Origin: Schistosoma mansoni
Lineage: Eukaryota > Platyhelminthes > Trematoda > Strigeidida > Schistosomatidae
Length of the DNA: 64,000 nucleotides
Assembly: GCF_000237925.1 (NCBI RefSeq)
Contig: NC_031498.1
Coordinates: 20,686,422 to 20,750,421, forward strand
Direction of reading: 5' to 3'
Part shown: positions 15,401 through 26,008 of the stretch, in pieces
How positions within the stretch are numbered: position 1 is the first letter of the stretch
Layout of the letters: each line of letters starts with the position of its first letter
The notes under the pieces: generated by a model
What the model was told of the DNA's origin: nothing
Seen by the model: only the letters and a program-made list of their open reading frames with translations
Database searches by the model: none
Program-made: the position numbers and the translations under genes

Positions 15401-18400
15401 TTTATCATAGCCTATTTTGCTTCAAAATAATACTATGATCAGTAAAGTATACTACCATTGTTTTTCTTATTTTTATTTACCTGTGTATACATTGTTGAGT
15501 AGGCGACTACTGTTTATTTCACGATTTCATCAAAAATTATTTGAACCAAATATATATATATATATATGTCCATATGCACTCATATGTTTGCATAACCTTC
15601 TCCTGTTAATGTCCCCTATAAACAAAACGATAAACAATACATTATCATCATTATTGTGTGTTTCTATAATTGGGTTGTAACGTTTATTAAATGAATTAAT
15701 GAAATCAATTTCCATCTAGAGATAATGTCACGTGAGTACTGGTGTCACAGTTCCTCCTAGTTTCTCACGCTCCCGCCTCTTTTTATTTTGGGTGTTTGGG
15801 AACACTTTTTCCGTTTCATAACTATCAATATTTGTTTTTAATTTGACTAGAAAGTTTATTGAATATCGAGGTTGTTTAGTTTTGTTTACTTTCATTTTTT
15901 TAAGGAAATTAATCTTAACATTTACTCTCAAAAAGGACTACTAACAAAATTGTATGTCACACAGTTTCTTCACAATCCTTAATATCGATTTGTGGTCATC
16001 ATTTTGGTGACATTAAGTATAAAATAGAATTTTACTTAGGTCGAGTTTATCGGCTAGGTTAAAATTACTGAATGCCACATAGTTCTCAGGAGATTACCAT
16101 AAACCCCTAATCCGTTTTGTCCGAAAAGCACTTCTCTAAGAGTTAGTGGCAGAATAACTCAGTCTATTACCGATGACAATTGTAGTAGGATTAAATATTG
16201 CTGTTTTCTTTGCAAAGTTGTGCTGGAGATTAGGTTCTTAAAACATAACCATGATGTCATAGGTTAGTTGAGTTACTCTGTATTGTAGGGGTTAACTGTC
16301 ATTCATTTCGATGTCATGACACCTATATATGTACCCCTGCTTTTATGATGATAGTATATATGTTTCAATGATTGAATAGTTGATAGATGTAAACTATTGT
16401 CTAAACATTTCATTGTTCTTGGTAGTTTTAATGCTTTCTGCGTCTATACAATTCACACTGCTTACTCCTTCAATAAGTTTTCATCAACAAGTTTTATAAT
16501 GTTTTCTCGACATTGCCATAGTATCAATTTTGTATTTTTCTTTTCATAATAGCTTAATCACATTAACGGAAATTGTCTATGTATTTTGCTTTTGAACAAA
16601 ACGATCAAGCTTTATTTATTATGCACTTTACCGTTTTTCTGATATGTAGTGACTAATTTGTTCGCCGACTTTATAACATTTTTACTGTGAATATTTGAGT
16701 TTTACTCCCGCTATTGTTACAGTCAATTTTCTTTTTGTACGGTTTTAAAGTGAGGGACTTAGTAAGCATTACATACAATCATTGGGTTTTCGGATTCAAA
16801 ACTTATTTACAACCGGTATCATTAATCGTTATACTTGAAATTATTATACTCGATCACGTTATACTGAAGATACACGATTCAACACAAAATACCAGACGTC
16901 TACATACTCAATGAAACTCAAAGTACAAATCAATAATAGAAAGGAATTCACAGTGGTAAATACAATCTCATAGATTTAGTAAACCCTGGGTATCTGTTTA
17001 TCTTTTCGCTGATTGGTCGAAAATCTGGTAAAAATCAGTGTGTTAAATCCGTGTCTTAACTACCAACCTACTCTTCTGATCGAAATAATAGTTCAATACA
17101 TAAACTAATGAACTTAGAAAGAACCATTCATCTGGGATCAATGTGCCAAGAGGAAAAATAGTCGTAAATAATGATTAATAGAACAAAAAGAAATTCCTGG
17201 AAATAGATAATAATGACATTAAATAGACTATGAATCAATACTCTTGTTCCTCTCTAAAACAGACACTATTTAAAATAGTCAATTTGATCTTTTTTCTAAA
17301 ACACAACTAATTACTTTGTGAACTGTACAACTATGAATAGAAAAATCAACATACAGCCTGACATAGATATGCGTTTGTCTGGATTGCCATACCTGATTAA
17401 CACGACGAGATGTAAATAGCAAAAGTAATCAAAGTCATGTAGTAGTAGTAATAGTAAAAAGAAAGACTAAATCTTGGGAATATGATTTTAAAAGACGGTG
17501 TGAAAGTGTGTATGGAAATATACTGAAATTCAAGATTGGAAAGAAGATATAAAAAATGTGGATGCCTATGCACCATTGTGAACTATTCCAAGCTATTTCA
17601 CTCGAAGCTTCCAACTCCAACTTTAACTAAGTAGTTTTCACCCACCTACCTACATAATTTAAACCTACAGTCAAGTAACTTCATGAACTGATGCCACATT
17701 TTGATTGGACCCTAAGCCTTTTGACTTTCTTCCAACTTACTCCAACAGTAGATATATCTCATCGACTTAGGCGATGGTTAGGCATATATAACAGTACAAA
17801 TAATTTGACAGTCGATAATGATTGATTCTGAATTTTCCTATATAAGAAGCCCATATTTTCATATATAACTGAAACTAACCAGTCAGTTAATCCGTGTATT
17901 GATGCTGCATACTCGGTTCTACATACGTAATATGTATTCGAACCAAGACCCACAACCAACTTGGTATATTTCCTTGCATCCAATCTCCCCATTCTTATTG
18001 CTTTAAGTCTGAAGCTGGCAGATTTAATAAAATCCATGATAGCACTGACCAACTAATAGGTTATTTTTTTGCAGGAAAATAAAACTCATTTACAAACAGT
18101 TCCAGTCAAATAACCCAAACGATTTTTCTGTGGAATAGTGGCTACATCACTTGCTCCAATTCAATCTAGGTAGTAATATTGGCGCCCAAATCAATGTAAG
18201 ACTCGGAGCCAAATATATATAGACATATACCTGGCAACTAAGTTTCATTTGCTTCAAATGTGTTCCACAATATAAAATTATAATTATATAACAGTATGAA
18301 TAAACCTCATCAAGTAGCTAATGGGAGACTGTACGTTTGTCCATTTTATCATGCTACACTATACATAAACTGAAAATTGTTAACAGGATTTTCAAAAAGT

Positions 18401-21400
18401 GTTTACATTCATTGTTATTGTTCTTAAAGTAACAAATTTGCATCAAATCGAATATCACGGATAAGAAATCTCCATTTGAACACTGTATTATTGTTATTTG
18501 TAATAATATGAATGTGAACATGTCTATGAGGGTATCCCATACATTTATTTAAGTAATATCATGTATGTCAAAGTATTCTTCTATACTTCAATCACTAAAC
18601 TTGCTAATATAAATTAATAACTAGGCAATACAGTTCACTTCTAGAACAACTATGAAAGAAATCTACGTCAACATTGAAATAAATACATGTGAAAAACAAT
18701 CAATCACACACATGTAAAGTCTTGTACATTAGCAGTTTACATATTCAGAAAATTTTTTTTACATTGTTTCCCAGTTTAAAATTACGGTTTGTATTTTATT
18801 AAAAGCTAAACCAATAAGAAATAAATGTTGCTTTGGTTTAAGCTCCCGGGCAGTATTCCAGCCCCCATACAAATAGAATGACAAAGTGTGACGCACATAT
18901 ATTTGGAGCCTCCTTGTACCAATGTTTATGTGTTTAAATAAGTAAATAAAATTCACTCGTCTTTTCTTTTCAGTTAGCTTGAATACATTCATAGATAAGT
19001 AGAAGTAATGGTTGTTGATTATGACTGTTAGATAACTAGAATTAGCGAGTAGTTTGTTCAATTGTGCTTACTGTAGGTATCATTACTAAGGTTTGACTTG
19101 ATAACTTCGAATAAATTGAGCATTGGATAGATTGTTATAGATAAAATAATATATTTGTAATATCCCAATGAGTAGGGAGATCAGATTTTCCTACTTTTCG
19201 TGACTCACGGTAAGCCACTTCTTCAGAGAATATATATGGCTTGAAGCATATTTCACAAGTTTGTTTAGATCCTGCTAAACTTTTCACTAACCACAGTTTT
19301 ATTTGTGTTTATATTTTGTTCAATTGCCTTCATTCAATGGTGTTCTCTACTCTTCCGTTTGTTTTCCAAATTTTTTCTACACTGTGCTTCTTCATTATAG
19401 ATTGTTTTTCTCATTTTCATTCTATTTATCTATTTCACATTAATTCAAGCTATGAACAAAGAAAGACATGTATGTTAAAACTTATCAAATTATTACGTGA
19501 TGGTGTTATCAGTAATTGGGATGAATATTTCAAGCCAACTTTGTTAATTCTCCTAGAAACATTAGGTGATGATGGAGTGAGTTAGATTTTCACCGTGTAG
19601 ATAATTTTTTTTACAGTTCGTTTAAATATGGTATATTTTTCTATGATGTTATATTTCACATCTATTAAATACTATTTGGTGGAATTTTATATAAAGAAAT
19701 CATCTTAATATTACTTGCGGGCTATAAAAAGAACAGCAAGGCACAAAAACCATTTATGAGCAATTTTTCTACTCAACAGACTATATTTTTTCAAAGCTCA
19801 TTTCACTTCAATACGAAGTTGTGTATCTACATCCATCGACCCAAACACTACAGAAACGCTTGATCCTGCAAACCGAATTTATTATGAAGAAGTGACTTAA
19901 GTCGTCAAATGTCAAAGTTTCCAATGCTTACTCAATAAGATTGTTATAAATATGTTCCTATTTTATTATCAGCTTTGCTGATGTGTTTTCACACTAAAAA
20001 TGCAACCAACATTAATCCTATAAGTGTGCTTCAGTTTGGGCACCTGGGCAGTATCACAGCCCTCACACAAATCAGATGAGATTTGTGCGGCGCATATATA
20101 TCTGGTGCCCCTTTGTATCGGTATTTATGTGTTTAAATAAATGATGATAAATAAACTATAAGTGTGTTAAGTTCTATATATAATAGATAGGTTATGACTA
20201 GCACTGAAATATGAAAAGCGCGTTGCATTTTATTTAGAATTCTTCAACTGAAGGTACGTACTTCCATCTCAGTGTTGTTGTTTCACCGCAAGCCATAATC
20301 GATCTGTTGTGCATAAAACTTGTGTGACAAAAATGACTATATCATAGCGAACTGCACATGATACACATCTAACAATAAAGACCAACTCAAGTGCAATGAA
20401 GATTATCACTTTTTTTATTTATTTAAACACATAAATATTGGTACAAAAGGGCACCAGATATTTATGCGCCACACAAATCTCATTTGATTTGTGTGAGGAC
20501 TGTGATACTGCCTGGGTGACCAAACCAAAACTGGTGGTTTTCTTAGGGGGCCACACCCGGAGCCTTTGACCTAAAGGTCTGATCCACAAGGCAGTGAAGC
20601 ATCGTGAGGAGATGCAGTCCCATGGTAGCCGGTGACCAATAATTGATTCATACGCCATTTGTCCCTCAGGATACTGGAGCCCATGTGCACCATTGGTTTG
20701 GAATCAGGGTTTTCCAACTCCCCTAGGTGGACTTTCCGTGTCCATCAACCCGGTTAAAGCGCCGGGCATTCGCTTTTCGTCCTCTCAATTTCGTGAACAA
20801 CACCGGTGCCACGAGAAGGCAGTGAGTAGGACTTCTCTAGCAGAGGCTATATACGCGTGGCCACGTGAGAGAATTTTGAGAGAGAGAGAGCGGACTATCC
20901 CCACTCTCTACTGTACCAGGGCATTTGGGGGCCAACAATGATATCATTCAAACACATACTAATCGTAACAATATGTGTTACACTTTATCTCAGATAATAA
21001 ATAGTTTGTGGCCACCTAGTGAAATGAATTCATGTTATTCTTCTTTAATTGTTTTCTTTTCTCTCTTCAAATTAACAAGTAGAACTATATGTGTATAAAA
21101 CATTTGAATTCTGTAAAAATTTTGACATTTAAAAAGAAATCAACTGTTAGTAAATGGTTAACCTCCATGTAAATTACTATTTTGAATGATGAACTATTTA
21201 CACATGCTTGATTTTCACACTACAACAGAATTTGGACACTTGATTATTTAATTTGTTGGTTTCTGTAATGAGTTTCACCATGAATCTTGCATATTATATT
21301 TTTTTTATATATTGACTGGCAAATATCATTACTAATCAGTTCATATGTGTTATTGTGAATTTATTGAAAAAAATATTTCTGTTTCTTAGCAACTACGAAT

Positions 21401-24400
21401 AATTTTAGCCATGGTATGCCGTAAAGGTCATAGTTAACAGATTTGTTGTGGTAAAATGACAAATTTTAAAATGTGAATAATGATAAAAGATGTGGCTAAA
21501 CCGAAGGTTCATGTAGTGTCATCTTTGGGCTACACATTTCTTACTACCCATAGAACCTTATTCATGGCTACTGGTCTAATATCCTGATGGTTTGCAATCT
21601 AGTTCTGTTAGTATATTGTACTCATAGATTAATTTTAGGCAGGGTGCTATCGAAAAGCAAACATTATTGGACATTGGTTTCGTCCCTGTGTAAGAATCCT
21701 CAATAGTGCATGCCCATGACCCTGCCATGGATCAAATTCAAAGTTCTTCATGTTTCGCTGTGAGCACTCAACCATTTGAAATACTGGTTCGTCAAGATTG
21801 TGGGGGCACACTTCGACACCGTGACGGTATAGCTGTTCAATGCCCCTTGATTTTTTAGAGTTATTCCAACTGAGATCAATCTGTGATTTATATAGCCTAC
21901 AAATTAGATAGGTTCCCATTATACCTTTCCAAATAATTCCATGCTAATCAGAGATTTTCATGTAAACGATAAAACAATAATATCGAGTTCGTTGTGTTAA
22001 AAATTGTTGGCCGGAATACATATATTTATAATTTGCAATCCTCAAGGTGGTGCTTTGTTTTGGTTGTGGTAGTATCACAAATAATTGTTGTAGTTAGTAG
22101 CGTATTCTCTGACGTTTACGGTTTGATTTTATAGATTTCCTCGCTCTGAGTAGCATCATCAACGCTTACTTCAGGTAGAAAAAGAGAGCTTTCTGACTAT
22201 TCCATATGCATTGAGAACCGGTCCATTATGATGACTTGTGTTCAACTGGCTTTATCGTATTCACATTCACCTGTATTCCCGAATATAATAGTCAACAAGA
22301 CACAAGAACATAATAAAACTTCAGAAGATAAACAGTTGGACTTCATTGGGATGAACTGGTTTAATGCTTATAAAGTAATCAGAAAGCATCCTTCTTTTGC
22401 TTAAATAAGGAACTGATGACATTTATTCCAAAACTACAACAAAAAATTCACAATCTGAGAAAACGTAACATAAACGAAAATATTAACCTTTGGCTAAAGA
22501 ACTTTTTTGTCTTTTCAATTATTTCTTTACCTTCAGTAAAGTTTTTATTTCCTAAAATGTATTTTGTTTTGTTTCTTTCGTGCATTTTCTGCTAGCATGA
22601 AACAAGAGCACTGGCACTTCGTGTACTTCAAGAATTAGTACGAGCTAAACCGGAATTATTTCATGATTTTGCTTATTTATTTGTTATTAAAGTACTTGAA
22701 GCCTGTCGAGATAGTGAAAAATCTGTAAGTTCTATTTTTAATTACGTGTATTCATTCACCTTTGAATATATATAGATTATTAAATCTCGTTGATAAAGAT
22801 TATTATTAATGTCCACATATTGTCTATCATCTGTTTTTTCTTCTGCTAAAAGTCATTCAAAAAAAATTTTATCAACGTTGATTTTTTTGCAACTTGGCAC
22901 AAGTCTGTGTATTGGACTTTCAGCCGTACTCATTTATATATGAACTGTATGAACCTATTGTTGATCATCAGCTACCATGGGATTGGATTTCGTAACGTTG
23001 TTCCACGTTGATTCACATCTTATAAAAGATATTATTTCTTTCAAGGTTGTCGAAATGCCTTACTAATAAGCGGTAAATAGCATTAGAAAATCATTATACG
23101 CAACGTGGGACACTACAAATGCTCATCACTTTAATCTGTCATTAGCACAGCAAGATAGAATTACTTTGAAGACGAAACCCAGACTAACAGGAGTAATAAC
23201 AGTATAGATATTAGTAAGAAAAGAAAAGGCATAAAAAGGAGAAGTATAAGGAGATCTTTGCACTGAAACTCTAGAGGAAGACAAGGAGTGAATACACCTC
23301 TGCTATTCCGAATGATTCTGAGTCATATAACCCAAAGTCTCTAACCATTGACCATGGCAATCATGCTGACCCCAACTAAATAGTCTACAATTATAAATAT
23401 GGTTAACTCCAACAGTCGATGACTTCATGAACTGTTGCCATATCTTGGCTTGCCTCCCTTACCTTTTTTCCAACTTACACTAGATGAAATCTCCCGTCTA
23501 TGTGAGCACATTACCTAGGTTTGACTTCAGCCGCCTAGTATATACACCAACTGTTTACCATCCTAGTACCTAATGTTATAACTCAATAATTCATACAGTC
23601 CGACTTCATTTCAAACATCTGATCGGTAACACATCGTAGGTGACTCCTTTAAATCCCACTGATTGTAACTGTCTTCAAATTAGTCGGCATAATTTAAAGT
23701 ATTGTATGTTTTTTCTCAGTTTGTCAATAGACTGAATAAAAATACAGTTATAAGCAATTTGTAGATGACAGTTTACTATATTCACCGAGTTTTGTTTTCT
23801 AAATCATAACAAACTGATTGAAACCTTGATAAGTCAAGTAAATCGTGTTACTATGTTTATCATTTCTATATTATTATTATTTCTTCCTTTCCCACGATCA
23901 AACTAGGTTGTTCGAGCTGCAGAAGATTGCGCTAATACAGTAGCACAAAATCTTCCACAAGAACTATGTCTCAATGTATTAACACCGTTAATAAATGATT
24001 CACAACTACACATTAATTTACCGGCAATTAAAATGCAAATGCAAGTTATACAAAATTCTTCACCGGAATTAGTACATGAATTTATTAATGCATTAATTCC
24101 TGGACTTGTAATTGTAAGTTTATGCTTTCATATGTGTTACTTTTTATTTTTGCTTCGTTATCTTCCGAATTGATCTTACTTCATCATTTGACTGCCATTC
24201 CGTTGGTTATCATGGTTTGTCCTATGAACACCGATGTGGGTAGTCAGTGGAGATTGAACTAATCTACCATTCTGTCATAAATTGGATTGGCCAAAACGCA
24301 CTACCTAATTTATAATACAGATCCTTGAGAGTTCATTCTGGGACGATAACAATAGAAGCAGCATCTATGTCTTTGTGTATACAATAGAGTAAATGGGTCT

Positions 24401-25972
24401 TGGACTTTGGTATTCTATGTATCCGTGTAGTAAGTACTTGCCGTGCTGAAAAGTTTATAAAATGCTTAGGTCTCTAACCTATGTATTTCATATATACATG
24501 TAACACATACCAGCCGAATGGCCAAGACTTATTCTTATCGTCGCTTGAGTCTGAAAACTCTCTGTATCGGAAACATGGCTAACGAGAGCTTATGTATTCC
24601 TTTTGGCTCTTAAGTCTTCAAAGTCCATTAGATGTGGAGTAGTGCCAGAGTGATTACCATAAACCGTACTCTATAATCTGGGGAATAAGGTCAACACGAC
24701 ACCCATTGTGGTATGACCGTGAGGATAATATGCCATCAATAGGAGACTCCGTCATATTACAAAGTAAACGTGGAAACGGGATTTCAGACTGCGAAACAAT
24801 ACTTTCTACTCTGACTGGCGTAATGATTTGAGAAGTCGATTCTCAATCATTGTTGTTCTCTGAAGTGATATCTGTGTCATGGTAATTCTACTTTGCAAAC
24901 ATAACCTTTTTTCTGATAAACCAATCGGCTTTCTAACCTATTTGACAGGAGTCCTTTGTCCAGATGTCAATGTTTTTCCACCTTTTATCGGGACGGTTGA
25001 ATTATATTACATTTCCTTGATGAGTGTTATTTTATGTGTAACTTATTTAGCAGGTAGATAATAATAGGTTCAACACTCAACAACCACACTTCAAACATGA
25101 AGACTAGTAATACCACTACAGGAAACCTATGAAACTGTGTTCAAACCTTCATTAACCACTAAACTACAGCTTCATGCATGTATTCAATGAATTTTGTTAA
25201 TATTACCAGTCAACAAGCGATACTGGTGGACGACCTTTGGGCGACGCTAAACTGACCTTGAGTGTCCATCTAATAACTAGGGTTGAATTAGGGTTATAAA
25301 CATGTGTGAGAAATTAGAATTATGATTTACAGTTGATCGCTAGGGTTAGGAATTAGATTTAGAGTTTTTCACGAACTAACATCAGCCATAATGCCAAAAC
25401 TCTATATAGCCAAATGGATGAGTGAATTTCGCGCCAAAATCCGAGACCGGTTACCTTATACCTGATTGGTTCGTCTATAAATCACAGTCTCGCCGTGAAA
25501 CTACTAGTCGTGGAAGTATTTCAACATCATTTCATACTTTTCGAATTAATAAAATATGTCCCCCCCAGCCTAGTTTAATAAGTACGTCTCTAATCAAGTT
25601 TGTAATATTTTACTATAATCCTCCTACCCACCTTCTCGCATTCCAAAAAAATTTACCATAAACTGAAATGTCAATTTTTTCTTCGACTATTTCCCGTTCT
25701 TTTGGGGCAGTTAGTTGTTAATAACTCCGTGTGACTTCTGACCTGATCATTTTTGCATGTTGTTATGTATATTCGAGACAATATATAGCCCATACATACT
25801 TGTACACATCAATTTTTATCAATATTATTATTATAGGCTTGTAACCATGAAGAGAGTGCCATTCGTAAAGCCAGTGTATTTTGTCTAGTTGCAATAGCTA
25901 TGAAACTTGGTGATGATATCTGGAGTTATTTAACTGAATTAAACGCTGGCAAAGTAAGTTATCCGAATTATG

Positions 25973-26008
<36 letters not shown>

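Larger units (their letters stand above)
11054..19449 (+). other. CLASP intron f (8.4 kb)
   Basis: Holds the Gypsy fossil, repeat G copy 2, repeat C copy 2, simple repeats including (AT)n near 15550-15567, and one relative (19108-19194) of the hairpin repeat at 27336. Between 13.8 and 17.4 kb I see no recognisable feature. Confidence 0.6.
19577..22595 (+). other. CLASP intron g
   Basis: Contains repeat C copies 3 and 4 in opposite orientations. The rest (20.9-22.6 kb) shows no recognisable feature. Confidence 0.6.

Noticed and set aside
20419-20941. Open frames over the GC-rich segment
   Set aside because: They fall within retroposon repeat C and do not recur as a frame in its other long copy at 30978.
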